Positions 34,982 to 43,810 of a stretch of DNA of 64,000 nucleotides are shown in pieces. This DNA comes from Bernardetia sp042180575 (GTDB lineage: Bacteria; Bacteroidota; Bacteroidia; Cytophagales; Bernardetiaceae), in contig NZ_CP170094.1 in the NCBI RefSeq assembly GCF_042180575.1, positions 2,666,001 to 2,730,000 on the forward strand, in the 5' to 3' direction. A program made the position numbers and the translations under genes. The notes under the pieces are model-generated. The model worked only from the letters and a program-made list of their open reading frames with translations. It did no database searches and was not told the origin of the DNA. The stretch's first letter is position 1. The number at the start of each line of letters is the position of its first letter.

Positions 34982-37597
34982 ATGAACTTTAATAAATTCA
35001 CTATAAAGGCTCAAGATGTAATTCAGAAAGCCTCAACGATAGCGACCAGTTCGCAACAACAAATCATTCAGACAGGTCATATTTTGAAAGCTGCTTTAGA
35101 TGCCGATGAAAATATGACAAAGTTTTTGGTTAATAAATTAGAAGTCAATGTAACTCTTCTCAATCAAGTTCTGGACGAATACATGGTTTCTTATCCAAAA
35201 TCAAGTGGCGCAGATCCATATCTTTCTAATGACTCTCATGCTGCCATTCGTGAAGCTGAAAATTATCTCAAAACATTCAAAGATGAATTTATAGCCGTTG
35301 AGCATATTCTTTTAGGACTTTTGAAAGGAAAGGACAAAACGGCTGACCTCATGCGTGAAGTTGGTTTTAATGAAGATAATTTGGTAAGAGCAATCAAAGA
35401 ACTTCGTGGAGGACGTAAAGTAACTGACCCAAATGCAGAATCAAAATACCGTTCTTTAGAGCGTTATTCTAATAATTTGACAGAACTTGCACGAAAAGGA
35501 AAAATAGACCCAGTTATTGGTCGTGATGACGAAATCCGTAGAGTTTTGCAGATTCTTTCAAGAAGAACTAAAAATAATCCAATGCTTATTGGCGAACCAG
35601 GCGTAGGAAAAACGGCAATTATTGAAGGACTTGCACAGCGTGTAGTTGATGGCGATGTTCCTGAAAATTTGAAGTCTGTTGTGATTGCTTCTTTGGATTT
35701 GGGAATGCTCGTTGCAGGTGCAAAATACAAAGGAGAGTTCGAAGAGCGTTTGAAATCTGTCATCAAAGAAGTTACAGATTCTGATGGAGAAATCATTTTA
35801 TTTATTGATGAAATCCATACGCTTATTGGTGCAGGAGCTGGAGGCGATTCGGCAATGGATGCAGCCAATTTATTAAAACCAGCACTCGCTCGTGGCGAAC
35901 TTCGTGCAATCGGAGCGACAACACTCAAAGAATATCAAAAATATATTGAGAAAGATAAAGCCTTAGAACGTCGTTTTCAGACCGTTACAGTAGATGAACC
36001 GACTATTCAAGATGCAATTTCTATTTTACGTGGAATTAAGGAAAAATACGAATTACATCATGGCGTTCAGATAAAAGACGATGCGCTCATTACGGCAGCA
36101 CAACTTTCTCATCGTTATATTCCAGACCGTCAGTTGCCAGATAAGGCGATTGATTTAATGGACGAAGCAGCAGCAAAATTGAGAATAGAAATGAATTCTA
36201 TGCCTCAAGAATTAGACGAAATTCGTCGAAAAGTAATGCAATTAGAAATCGAAAGAGAAGCCATCCGAAGAGAAGGCGACAAAGAAAAAAATACGATTCT
36301 CTCAAGAGAAATTGCAGACCTAAGAGCAATACAAGACGGATTAATGGGACGTTGGAACGCTGAAAAAGGAGCAATCGACGGAATAAGAGAAACCAAAAAA
36401 GAGTTAGAAAACCTTAGAATACAAGCCGAACAAGCCGAAAGAGCAGGAGATTACGGAAAAGTAGCCGAAATTCGCTACGGAAAAATTACGGAAGCAGAAC
36501 AAAAACTAAAAGAGTTACAAGAAAAACATGAGCAAGAAGAATCTAAAGAATCAATGCTCAAAGAAGTTGTAACTTCTGAAAATATTGCTGAAGTAGTTTC
36601 GAAATGGACAGGAATTCCAGTTACTAAGATGCTGCAAGGCGATAAAGAAAAACTATTAAACTTAGAGGCTGAATTAGGAAGACGAGTAGCAGGACAAACC
36701 GAAGCTATTCAAGCCGTTTCTGATGCTGTGCGTAGAAGTCGTGCAGGTGTTCAAGACCCAAATCGTCCGATTGGCTCATTTATATTTTTGGGTACGACAG
36801 GCGTAGGAAAAACAGAACTTGCCAAAGCATTAGCCGAATATTTGTTTAATGATGATGATGCAATGGTCAGAATTGATATGTCGGAATACCAAGAACGCCA
36901 TAGTGTAAGCCGTTTGATTGGTGCGCCTCCTGGATATGTGGGTTATGATGAAGGTGGGCAGCTTACCGAAGCCGTTCGTAGAAAACCGTATAGTGTTATT
37001 TTACTTGATGAAATTGAGAAAGCACACCCAGACGTTTTCAATATTTTGTTACAAGTTTTGGATGATGGAAGACTGACTGATAATAAAGGCAGAATTGCCA
37101 ATTTCAAAAATACGATTGTCATCATGACTTCAAACACAGGTTCGCAGATTATTCAAAATAACTTTGCTTTAGCTACTGAGAAAACAGACGAGCAAGTAGA
37201 GCAACTTTATGAAGACACAAAAATACAGGTTACAGAGCTTTTGAAAGCGAGCATGCGACCAGAGTTTTTGAATCGTATTGATGAAGTCTTAATCTTCAAA
37301 CCTCTTTCAAGATTAGAAATTCGTCAGATTGTAGATTTACAATTAAAGCAAGTTCAGAAGCGATTAGACGAAAACGGAATCACTTTAGAAGTTTCGAAAG
37401 AAGCCTTAGATTATATTGGAAAGATTGGTTACGACCCACAATTTGGAGCAAGACCACTCAAAAGAGTCGTTCAACGAGAAATCTTAAATGAACTTTCAAA
37501 AGAGATTTTGGCAGGAAAAGTAACGAAAGATTCGCCTGTGGGTGTAGTTTTGGAAGATGGAAAAATTGCTTTTGTGAACTCTATTTTTGAAGGGTAG
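34982..37597 (+). CDS. clpB: ATP-dependent disaggregase ClpB
   Basis: A hexameric AAA+ chaperone of 871 residues that works with DnaK to resolubilise aggregates after heat stress. The N-domain (1-145) is followed by nucleotide-binding domain 1 with Walker A GEPGVGKT and Walker B ILFIDEIHTL. The long coiled-coil middle domain (about 405-525, rich in Glu, Lys and Arg) distinguishes ClpB from ClpA and ClpC. Nucleotide-binding domain 2 has Walker A GTTGVGKT and the sensor region SMRPEFLNRIDEVLIF. The pore loops KYKGEFEERLK and GYVGYDEGG are present. No internal truncation. No CIRCE-type element precedes it, so its heat-shock control is not evident from sequence. Confidence 0.98.
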   Translation: MNFNKFTIKAQDVIQKASTIATSSQQQIIQTGHILKAALDADENMTKFLVNKLEVNVTLLNQVLDEYMVSYPKSSGADPYLSNDSHAAIREAENYLKTFKDEFIAVEHILLGLLKGKDKTADLMREVGFNEDNLVRAIKELRGGRKVTDPNAESKYRSLERYSNNLTELARKGKIDPVIGRDDEIRRVLQILSRRTKNNPMLIGEPGVGKTAIIEGLAQRVVDGDVPENLKSVVIASLDLGMLVAGAKYKGEFEERLKSVIKEVTDSDGEIILFIDEIHTLIGAGAGGDSAMDAANLLKPALARGELRAIGATTLKEYQKYIEKDKALERRFQTVTVDEPTIQDAISILRGIKEKYELHHGVQIKDDALITAAQLSHRYIPDRQLPDKAIDLMDEAAAKLRIEMNSMPQELDEIRRKVMQLEIEREAIRREGDKEKNTILSREIADLRAIQDGLMGRWNAEKGAIDGIRETKKELENLRIQAEQAERAGDYGKVAEIRYGKITEAEQKLKELQEKHEQEESKESMLKEVVTSENIAEVVSKWTGIPVTKMLQGDKEKLLNLEAELGRRVAGQTEAIQAVSDAVRRSRAGVQDPNRPIGSFIFLGTTGVGKTELAKALAEYLFNDDDAMVRIDMSEYQERHSVSRLIGAPPGYVGYDEGGQLTEAVRRKPYSVILLDEIEKAHPDVFNILLQVLDDGRLTDNKGRIANFKNTIVIMTSNTGSQIIQNNFALATEKTDEQVEQLYEDTKIQVTELLKASMRPEFLNRIDEVLIFKPLSRLEIRQIVDLQLKQVQKRLDENGITLEVSKEALDYIGKIGYDPQFGARPLKRVVQREILNELSKEILAGKVTKDSPVGVVLEDGKIAFVNSIFEG

Positions 37598-37621
37598 ATT
37601 TTTCTTTATATAAATTTTTGA

Positions 37622-37662
37622 AAACCTCATTTTTCTTTTTTGGAGAGAAAAATGAGGTTTTT
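37622..37662. terminator. bidirectional terminator
   Basis: AAAACCTCATTTTTC and GAAAAATGAGGTTTT form a perfect 15-bp stem between converging genes (clpB and the DUF3592-like gene). Confidence 0.85.
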
Positions 37663-37670
37663 ATTTTTAC

Positions 37671-38258
37671 TTATTCAACTATCCTAAATCCATATTCTTC
37701 TACAGGCATATCAAAGTAGATAATAGAACGTTGAGGGTTTTCTACTAAATATCTTATCTGATATTCTTGTCCTGTTTCTAGGTTAGGATATTTTTCTTCA
37801 AAATCATCTGATAAATACTGAATACGATCATATTCGATACCATTTATTGAATAAGTGAAATGTATAAACCTTATATATTTGTATAAAAAAGTAATAGATA
37901 TTGTACCTACTGAAAATTTTAAAACCTCATCCTTAGTAAATACAGGTTTGTCATAATGTATATCTGGTTCAGATGGATTCTCTTCATCATAATATAACAA
38001 AAATTTATCTCCATATACTTGAGAATAAAAACATAAACCATAATCAGACATTACTTTTCCGTTTGCAAAATATTTATACTCTCCCTCTTCATTGTGAGAC
38101 TTTCTACTTCCTACAAGAGTAGCAATTGCTTTTATCTTTCCATCAGTTGTTTTCTTCTCTCTAAAAAAAGACAGAAAAATAATCAATAACACGCAAAAAA
38201 TAGAAAATATTAGTATTACAGAAACACCTTGTTTGATTTGTTGAATGATTGTCTTCAT
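37671..38258 (-). CDS. DUF3592-like membrane protein, paralogue 1
   Basis: A 195-residue protein with an N-terminal membrane helix (VSVILIFSIFCVLLIIFLSFF). A probable second hydrophobic segment lies near 115-130. The C-terminal part reads FTYSINGIEYDRIQYL, then GQEYQIRYLVENPQRSI, fitting the DUF3592 pattern 'Y-x-x-x-G-x-x-Y...VGxxYxVxYxxxNPxxS'. It is 36 bases downstream of paralogue 2, with which it shares the DDFEEKYPNLETGQ-like block (EDFESKYPNIKEGQ in the other). The family function is unknown. The duplication and the matching orientation point to a small locally expanded envelope family. Confidence 0.7.
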   Translation of the reverse strand: MKTIIQQIKQGVSVILIFSIFCVLLIIFLSFFREKKTTDGKIKAIATLVGSRKSHNEEGEYKYFANGKVMSDYGLCFYSQVYGDKFLLYYDEENPSEPDIHYDKPVFTKDEVLKFSVGTISITFLYKYIRFIHFTYSINGIEYDRIQYLSDDFEEKYPNLETGQEYQIRYLVENPQRSIIYFDMPVEEYGFRIVE

Positions 38259-38294
38259 TTGGTTTTAAGTTGAAACTGTTGAGCAATAAACAGA

Positions 38295-38861
38295 TTATTT
38301 TATAGGTTCATCAAAATTCATAATAGAACGTTGTGGATTCTTCATCCAATATTTTATTAAGTATTTCTGTCCTTCTTTGATGTTAGGATATTTACTTTCA
38401 AAATCTTCTGATATATATTGAAAACGTATGTATTCTTTTCCATTTACAGTATATGCGAATTTTAAACGATTAGGAGCATACCAAGAGGGAGTAGATATTA
38501 TTTCTGCTTCGGTTAAGAATGTACTTTCTTTATCTAAAAATATAGGTTGAGAATAGATTATTTCAATAATAGTACTGTCTTCACTATCATAATATGCTTC
38601 ATATTTATCTCCTATCACTTGAGTATTGATAAAGTTACCATCCTTTTTTATTCTATGATTGCCTACATAATAAATATATTCTCCTAATGTATTATTAACC
38701 CACCGTGTACTATCTAAAATTGCAACTGTTCTTATCTTTCTGCCTTTAATTTCTATTTTAGGAGACAAAAATGTGGCAATTACAAAGACTGAAATTGTCA
38801 TTCCAGAGATTAGTATAAAAGACAATACTATATTTAATGTTTTTTTAGTGTTTACTTTCAT
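38295..38861 (-). CDS. DUF3592-like membrane protein, paralogue 2
   Basis: A 188-residue paralogue of the gene just downstream: N-terminal helix (IVLSFILISGMTISVFVIATF), middle region with paired Tyr and Asp (DKYEAYYDSEDSTI) and the DUF3592-like end FAYTVNGKEYIRFQYISEDF...GQKYLIKYWMKNPQRSI. The two proteins share most of the last 55 residues, but their middles diverge, suggesting an old tandem duplication. No catalytic motif. Confidence 0.7.
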   Translation of the reverse strand: MKVNTKKTLNIVLSFILISGMTISVFVIATFLSPKIEIKGRKIRTVAILDSTRWVNNTLGEYIYYVGNHRIKKDGNFINTQVIGDKYEAYYDSEDSTIIEIIYSQPIFLDKESTFLTEAEIISTPSWYAPNRLKFAYTVNGKEYIRFQYISEDFESKYPNIKEGQKYLIKYWMKNPQRSIMNFDEPIK

Positions 38862-38931
38862 TTAAATTTTTAGCTGGTTTAAAATTAAAACGAGAGGGAT
38901 ATTGACTCAGTTGTAATAAATGAAAAGTTAA

Positions 38932-39741
38932 TCATCTCACTTCATAAACAAAAGGCGTATTAATAATTCTCAAATCAGTAGGTAGTTTTGAAATAAAATC
39001 ACTCCATTCTGGAATGGTATCTCTATGAATAGTTGCAAAATAATTTACTGAGAATTGTTGTCTAGTCATTATTCTTATCTGCAACTGACAATAAAGCGCA
39101 TCTATATTTGTATTAGGATGATAAATAATGTGATACTTGAACTCTATTATGTCTTCAAAAGCAAAAAAATCTTTTAAAACTTTTTGATTGATGTGTTGTA
39201 CAACTAATCCTCTTGATTTGTAGTCTATGTACATAGCTAATTTGGATTCTATGTTTTCCATTTCTTTGATGGATTTATTCTTTAGGCTTTTTGGAATATT
39301 GCTAATTACTCCATAAACTATACAAGCCATCAAACAAAACATAAACGTTATAAATCCTACACCTCCTCCAAATATATTGCCTATAAAAGCACTCAATAGT
39401 ATAGAACCAAATACTAACAAAACAGATAAAAAGCAACCTTGACCTTCATTACCCATAAACATAGGACTAGTAGCAAATCCAAAACTTAGTATTTCTTGAG
39501 TATATTTATCATTCGCTTTAAGATAAAGCATTTGAGGTAAAGGCAAAAACTTGAGAGTTTCGGTTTGGTCGCAATGAGAATATCCCAAATATTCCCAACT
39601 CTCTATAAAAAAAGCAGATTTACAAGCAGCACAAATCACAACTGTATGACCTTCTTCTATTTTTTCTCCTGTGATAGGGTCAGTTCGGTTTTGATTTAGA
39701 AAGTCTTGATGATACTCAGTAAGTGTGTGTGAATAACTCAT
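38932..39741 (-). CDS. membrane protein with N-terminal RING-like zinc-binding motif
   Basis: A 269-residue protein beginning with an HxxDFLNQN leader and a treble-clef-like segment: DPITGEKIEEGHTVVICAACKSAFF...WEYLGYSHCDQTETL, with Cys/His spacing like a degenerate RING or U-box finger. Two membrane helices follow at about 103-147 (GCFLSVLLVFGSILLSAFIG, then GGVGFITFMFCLMACIVYGV). The remaining soluble domain ends EWSDFISKLPTDLRIIN. A paralogue with an internal deletion survives at 61329-61469. It lies upstream of the two DUF3592-like genes in the same direction. Function unknown. Confidence 0.7.
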   Translation of the reverse strand: MSYSHTLTEYHQDFLNQNRTDPITGEKIEEGHTVVICAACKSAFFIESWEYLGYSHCDQTETLKFLPLPQMLYLKANDKYTQEILSFGFATSPMFMGNEGQGCFLSVLLVFGSILLSAFIGNIFGGGVGFITFMFCLMACIVYGVISNIPKSLKNKSIKEMENIESKLAMYIDYKSRGLVVQHINQKVLKDFFAFEDIIEFKYHIIYHPNTNIDALYCQLQIRIMTRQQFSVNYFATIHRDTIPEWSDFISKLPTDLRIINTPFVYEVR

Positions 39742-39817
39742 TTTTTAGATGTTGTTGCTTGTATTTAGTTTTGGAATGCTATTATGACGACCAACAACAA
39801 AGATAAATATGTTTTTG

Positions 39818-39860
39818 AAAACCTCATCCCTCTTCAATAAATAAAGAGAAATGAGGTTTT
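39818..39860 (-). terminator. hairpin terminator after the PEBP gene
   Basis: AAAACCTCAT and ATGAGGTTTT with internal CTCTT/AAGAG pairing. It is downstream of the minus-strand PEBP gene. Confidence 0.7.
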
Positions 39861-39886
39861 GCTAAATCATACAATATTATCAAAAA

Positions 39887-40432
39887 TTATCTTTGGTAAT
39901 AAAACACCAAACTCGCTTTTGCAATAGTATTATTCCACAAATAATATCCCACAGTTGCAGGATTTGTAGTAGCATCCAAGCCTAATTTATCTGTCTTGAG
40001 TGCATAAACAGTAACTATGTATTGGTGCAAACCGTGATTTTCTGGAGGACAAGGACCACCATATCCAGCTACACCATAATTTGTCACGCTTTGAATAGCT
40101 CCTTTTGGAGTAAGATTAGCTTTCAAATTTCCTGCACCTGTTACTAGCTCATTTATATTAGCAGGAATATCAAAAACTACCCAATGCCACCACCCACTTC
40201 CCGTTGGTGCATCTGGGTCATATACTGTAATGGCAAAACTTTTTGTGCCTTCTGGTGCATTTGACCAAGATAATTGAGGTGATTGGTTTTCTCCTGTACA
40301 GCCAAATCCATTGAACTCTTCTGTCTTTGTGGCTTGTCCTCCTATGTCTGTACTGCTAAGAGTAAAAGTTTCTTGAGCAAAAGAAAGTGTAGAGATAAGA
40401 AAGAAAAATAAGAATAATGTTACTTTTTGCAT
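39887..40432 (-). CDS. secreted YbhB/YbcL-type PEBP family protein
   Basis: A 181-residue exported protein of the phosphatidylethanolamine-binding protein / Raf-kinase-inhibitor-like family. The signal peptide ends SFAQ (about residue 19). Family motifs: GCTGENQSPQLSWSNAPEGTKSFAITVYDPDAPTGSG, WHWVVFDIPA, and GYGGPCPPENHGLHQYIVTVYAL, the last being the ligand-pocket 'GPxPPxxGxHxY' signature. The biological role in bacteria is unclear. Single gene with its own terminator. Confidence 0.92.
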   Translation of the reverse strand: MQKVTLFLFFFLISTLSFAQETFTLSSTDIGGQATKTEEFNGFGCTGENQSPQLSWSNAPEGTKSFAITVYDPDAPTGSGWWHWVVFDIPANINELVTGAGNLKANLTPKGAIQSVTNYGVAGYGGPCPPENHGLHQYIVTVYALKTDKLGLDATTNPATVGYYLWNNTIAKASLVFYYQR

Positions 40433-40536
40433 TTTATTTGAGGTTTAGATTTACTAAGATTAAAATACAAAGTTACAGTATTGCCTTGCTGATGAGGTAG
40501 AGATAGACGCTCTAAAAGTATCGCTAAACGTCCATT

Positions 40537-41370
40537 TTATGTAAAATGTTGTTTAGGTGTTTTGCCAAACTCTTTTTTATAGGCTTGTATGAAAGAAGAT
40601 AAATTTTCGTAACCAATTTGCATATAAATATCACTAGCACGCTGTTTTTTGTTTTCTAACAGAAATGAAGCGTGTTCAAGTCTTCGCTGTCTAAACCATT
40701 TTATTGGACTATCATTGTATATTTTTTTAAACTCTCTTTTGAAAGCCGAAACACTTTTATTGCACAAAAAAGCTAATTCTTCTACACTCAAATTTGTATA
40801 AATATTATTTTCAATGACTGATGTAAAATGTTCTCTACTGTAAACATTGCTGTTTAAAAACTTGTAGAGAAAACCTGTTCCATTTTTATGGATTAAATAA
40901 AGAAAGATTTCTTCTAGTTTGATAGTTAAAACCTGTTTTTGTAAAGCTAGAGGTTGTTGATTGATTTGTAGTACACTAAACACAAAATTCTTGATATAAT
41001 TATCATAATCAAATACCAAAAACGGATTTGTTTCGCTGCTTGATTGAAGTTTAATTTTGTGTTTTTCTATAAAATCAATAAGCCAATTATCATCAAAGAA
41101 AAACAACAAACTTCTATATTGATTGGCTTGTGATAATTTTTCAGTCATCAAACATTTACCTGATTTAATGAGAAGAAATTGATTGTTTTTGATTGTTGTT
41201 TGTTTATCAAAATGCACAACTTCTTTTATTCCATCTTGTAAAAAACTAAACACATTCTGATTAAGCGTAATTTTATTTCTTGTAAGAGAATTATTTATCA
41301 AGTAATCATAAATAGATAGTTGAGTTTCTGAACCATCGAATAAATCATTGGGAAGTAGATAGGTTTTCAT
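40537..41370 (-). CDS. AraC family transcriptional regulator
   Basis: A 277-residue regulator. The N-terminal 150 residues form a cupin-like sensor (QVSEFVHFDKQTTIKNNQ-type strand pattern; here VFSFLQDGIKEVVHFDKQT). The C-terminal AraC/XylS double helix-turn-helix reads LSVEELAFLCNKSVSAFKREF, then YNDSPIKWFRQRRLEHASFLLENKKQRASDIYMQIGYENLSSFIQAYKKEFGKTPKQ, as in the family. The inducer is unknown. It lies between the PEBP gene and yggS, all on the minus strand, but gaps of about 70-100 bases make co-transcription uncertain. Confidence 0.9.
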   Translation of the reverse strand: MKTYLLPNDLFDGSETQLSIYDYLINNSLTRNKITLNQNVFSFLQDGIKEVVHFDKQTTIKNNQFLLIKSGKCLMTEKLSQANQYRSLLFFFDDNWLIDFIEKHKIKLQSSSETNPFLVFDYDNYIKNFVFSVLQINQQPLALQKQVLTIKLEEIFLYLIHKNGTGFLYKFLNSNVYSREHFTSVIENNIYTNLSVEELAFLCNKSVSAFKREFKKIYNDSPIKWFRQRRLEHASFLLENKKQRASDIYMQIGYENLSSFIQAYKKEFGKTPKQHFT

Positions 41371-41436
41371 TTATTAGACTGTATGAATAAGTATAAAAAG
41401 CTGGTGTTAAAGTTTCATCTCAATCATTCTCAAATT

Positions 41437-42096
41437 TTATCGCTTTCCAAAAATAGCACTTCCCACACGCACAAGTGTTGCACCTTCTTCAATCGCCATT
41501 GGATAATCGCCACTCATTCCCATAGAAAGCTCTCTAAAAGCTATATTTTTTGTATTGAAATTACTCTTTACTTTATCAAAAAGTATTTTTAATTTCTTAA
41601 ATTCTGAACGAACTTGATTTTCATTATCTGTGAAAGTCGCCATTCCCATTAATCCAACCAGTTTGATATTTTCAAGTTTTTTGAGTTCTTCGTTTTCCAA
41701 AATTTCATAGAGTTCTTTTTCATCCAAACCAAATTTTGTGTCTTCTTCTGCAATGTGCATTTGCAAAAGACATTCAATTACTCGTTCGTTTTGCTTGGCT
41801 CGTTTGTTTATTTCTTTAAGTAATTTAAAACTCTCTACCGAATGAATCATCGAAACAAAAGGAGCAATATATTTCGTTTTATTTGTTTGCAGTGTTCCTA
41901 TCAGATGCCATTCTATATCCTTTGGGAGCTTTTCCTGTTTTTCTGTTAGTTCTTGTACTCGGTTTTCTCCAAAAACTTTGAATCCTAAATCATACAATGC
42001 TTGTAGTTTTTCTAAAGGATGCGTTTTGGTAACAGCAATTAACTTAGCTTCTGTATTTTCTAAGTTTGATAAAATTTCGTTTAGATTTTCTTTCAT
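41437..42096 (-). CDS. YggS/PLPBP family pyridoxal-phosphate homeostasis protein
   Basis: A 219-residue TIM-barrel protein that binds pyridoxal 5'-phosphate without known enzyme activity and keeps vitamin B6 and amino-acid pools balanced. The PLP Lys is K24 in LIAVTKTHP. Other family marks: FGENRVQEL, EWHLIGTLQTNKTKYI, MHIAEEDTKFGL, LVGLMGMATFTDN, and LSMGMSGDYPMAIEEGATLVRVGSAIFG, which contains the phosphate-binding SGD and GxxIFG. Complete. A palindromic repeat lies just upstream. Confidence 0.95.
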   Translation of the reverse strand: MKENLNEILSNLENTEAKLIAVTKTHPLEKLQALYDLGFKVFGENRVQELTEKQEKLPKDIEWHLIGTLQTNKTKYIAPFVSMIHSVESFKLLKEINKRAKQNERVIECLLQMHIAEEDTKFGLDEKELYEILENEELKKLENIKLVGLMGMATFTDNENQVRSEFKKLKILFDKVKSNFNTKNIAFRELSMGMSGDYPMAIEEGATLVRVGSAIFGKR

Positions 42097-42114
42097 AGGT
42101 TTGATTTGTTTATC

Positions 42115-42148
42115 AAACCTATAAGGTTTTCAGAAACCTTATAGGTTT
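42115..42148. repeat. palindromic repeat AAACCTATAAGGTTT
   Basis: AAACCTATAAGGTTT, a 4-base spacer (TCAG), then AAACCTTATAGGTTT: a perfect 15-bp stem. Part of the same unit (ATAGGTTTGAT) recurs at 42096-42107. Palindromes of this form are common as dispersed intergenic repeats in Bacteroidota. It may also act as a terminator for the upstream minus-strand gene. Confidence 0.7.
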
Positions 42149-42156
42149 AGTTTGTT

Positions 42157-42735
42157 CTATTTTCCATAAATTTCTAAAAAATCTTCCCAGTCTTTTGGGA
42201 TATTTTTTAGGCTTGAATCTTCAAGAGTTGCTTTTGAAGTATGTAAAAAACCAAGTATAAATTCTACTTCATTTTTATAATCAAACTGTAAATCGGGGTG
42301 TAATTTGATGATTTTTTTCAAGACAAAATCAGTTCTTTTACAAACGTACCCTCCAAATTTGTCAGCACGATAAGCATATTTTTCTAGAAATTCCTCTTGT
42401 TTTTTAAAAGTTTCAGAGAGTAAATATAAAGTCAATTCTATTTCTCCTACTTTATCTTTTGTGATTTTGACATGGCGAGTAATATCTCCATTTATACTTC
42501 GCATTGCCATCATTAACCAACCTGGAGTGCCGTGATTGAAACTTGTCATTTTGTCAATTTCTTCTTTTATCTCTTCAGCTAATGCTTTTGTTTCGGCTTC
42601 ATCTCCAAAAAGCTCGTGTTCTAACCTTGCAATAAGCATTTCATCTTTTGCAATCAGACGAAGTAAAATTTTGTCCTTTTCTTTTTGTGGCATCTGACAA
42701 ATTGCCTCCTTTAATTCTTTTGCGATTTTTGCCAT
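42157..42735 (-). CDS. conserved hypothetical protein (DUF6155-like)
   Basis: A 192-residue soluble, helical protein. The opening KELKEAICQMPQKEKDKILLRLIAKDEMLIARLEHELFG is a distinctive block, and it continues with GTPGWLMMAMRSINGDITRHVKITKDK. It resembles the DUF6155 family of Bacteroidota, whose function is unknown. No catalytic residues stand out. It is 60 bases upstream of yggS on the same strand, with the palindromic repeat between them. Confidence 0.65.
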   Translation of the reverse strand: MAKIAKELKEAICQMPQKEKDKILLRLIAKDEMLIARLEHELFGDEAETKALAEEIKEEIDKMTSFNHGTPGWLMMAMRSINGDITRHVKITKDKVGEIELTLYLLSETFKKQEEFLEKYAYRADKFGGYVCKRTDFVLKKIIKLHPDLQFDYKNEVEFILGFLHTSKATLEDSSLKNIPKDWEDFLEIYGK

Positions 42736-42743
42736 AACTACTG

Positions 42744-42797
42744 TAACTGATTAGCAAGTGATTTTTATGATTGATATGATAATAGGCAGGATAATAC
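42744..42797 (-). repeat. dispersed repeat R2, copy a
   Basis: TAACTGATTAGCAAGTGATT...GATAATAGGCAGGATAATAC. On the minus strand it reads as the 'ATCCTG...ATCATAAAAATCACTTGCTAATCAG' type repeat. Related copies are at 44732-44776, 61555-61623 and, inverted, 61701-61736. It lies immediately upstream of the DUF6155-like gene. Confidence 0.6.
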
Positions 42798-42814
42798 ATT
42801 TTGAAATAAAATTA

Positions 42815-43627
42815 CTAACTGCTTTCTTCTGAATTATCTTTTTGCACAAAAAATAATAATGAAACTCCAAAGGGAAAAGAAATATTTTTTTGAAATAGCT
42901 TTTTTTCTAGTCTAAAAACTCCTTTCAAGATGGAATCTAAAAAATTATTTGATTTATAAATTTCAAAATCTGAACCTGAACCTTTTCGAATAAACTGCTT
43001 TGGAATCAGAAAGTTTAGTTTTCTGAAAAGCCAAATAGGAATAAATAAAAAAGAATTAAAATAAGTTTTTCGAAGAATCTTGAAAGAAGAAGTATTATCT
43101 ATCTTTTTACTTTGCAAATCAAATAATTTTAAAATTTCATTCATCTTATATCTTTTAAAATGCTGGTTTATTTCATCGTGATGACTCCAAAGGCTTTGAA
43201 AAGCAGGAACAGTTATACAAATTTTTCCTTTTTGTTTACAAACTCTATTCATTTCTGAAATTGCTCTTTTATCATCTTTTACGTGTTCGACAACATCAAA
43301 AGCACAAATAACATCAAAATAATTATCTTCAAAAGGTAATTCTAAAATCGAACCTTCAATGACTTCTATATTCAGTTTTTGTCTTACAAGTTCAGCACAA
43401 ACTCTGTCATATTCTACTGATATCACTTCTCCAAATTCAGAAAGCATTTCAGAAGTTTTTCCTGTTGCTATTCCTATATTTAAGATTTTTAATTTTGTAT
43501 TATTATCTAAATTAGTTTTTGATACAATTATTTTTTGAAGTTCTTGTTTCAAGATTTCTAAACGCACCACAAACCACCAATGATTTCGTTCTAACTGATA
43601 ATAATTTTTGTAGTAGTCTTGATTCAA
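42815..43627 (-). CDS. class I SAM-dependent methyltransferase
   Basis: A 270-residue Rossmann-fold methyltransferase. Motif I is LKILNIGIATGKTSEML (hydrophobic-x-G-x-A-T-G variant of the E/DxGxGxG loop), followed by the acidic residue of VISVEYD. Motif II/III is PFEDNYFDVICAFDVVEHVKDD and motif IV MNRVCKQKGKICITVPA, all typical of the Methyltransf_11 group. The block SHHDEINQHFKRY resembles enzymes acting on polysaccharide or lipid intermediates, but the substrate cannot be stated. The C-terminal 90 residues are basic and hydrophobic and may contact membrane. Confidence 0.85.
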   Translation of the reverse strand: MNQDYYKNYYQLERNHWWFVVRLEILKQELQKIIVSKTNLDNNTKLKILNIGIATGKTSEMLSEFGEVISVEYDRVCAELVRQKLNIEVIEGSILELPFEDNYFDVICAFDVVEHVKDDKRAISEMNRVCKQKGKICITVPAFQSLWSHHDEINQHFKRYKMNEILKLFDLQSKKIDNTSSFKILRKTYFNSFLFIPIWLFRKLNFLIPKQFIRKGSGSDFEIYKSNNFLDSILKGVFRLEKKLFQKNISFPFGVSLLFFVQKDNSEESS

Positions 43628-43640
43628 ATTAAATGATTTT

Positions 43641-43721
43641 TAAAACACAAAGTTCACAGAAAGCACAGAGAATACAAATTACTTTTTAACCACAGAGGTT
43701 GAAGAGTTTTAGGAGAATGAA
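43641..43721. repeat. dispersed repeat R3 (CACAGAG type), copy a
   Basis: AACACAAAGTTCACAGAAAG, CACAGAG, then AACCACAGAGGTTGAAGAG and AGGAGAATGA. It belongs to the 'CACAGAG/TTCACAGAG' repeats known from many bacterial phyla. A direct copy is at 44790-44871, so the two flank menB. Confidence 0.7.
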
Positions 43722-43810
43722 AATACAGATTTCATAAAATTATAAAATCTGTATTCAATATTTCAAAATGAAATTCAACTGGTTACTGGTAACTATTTAC
43801 TGATAACTGA

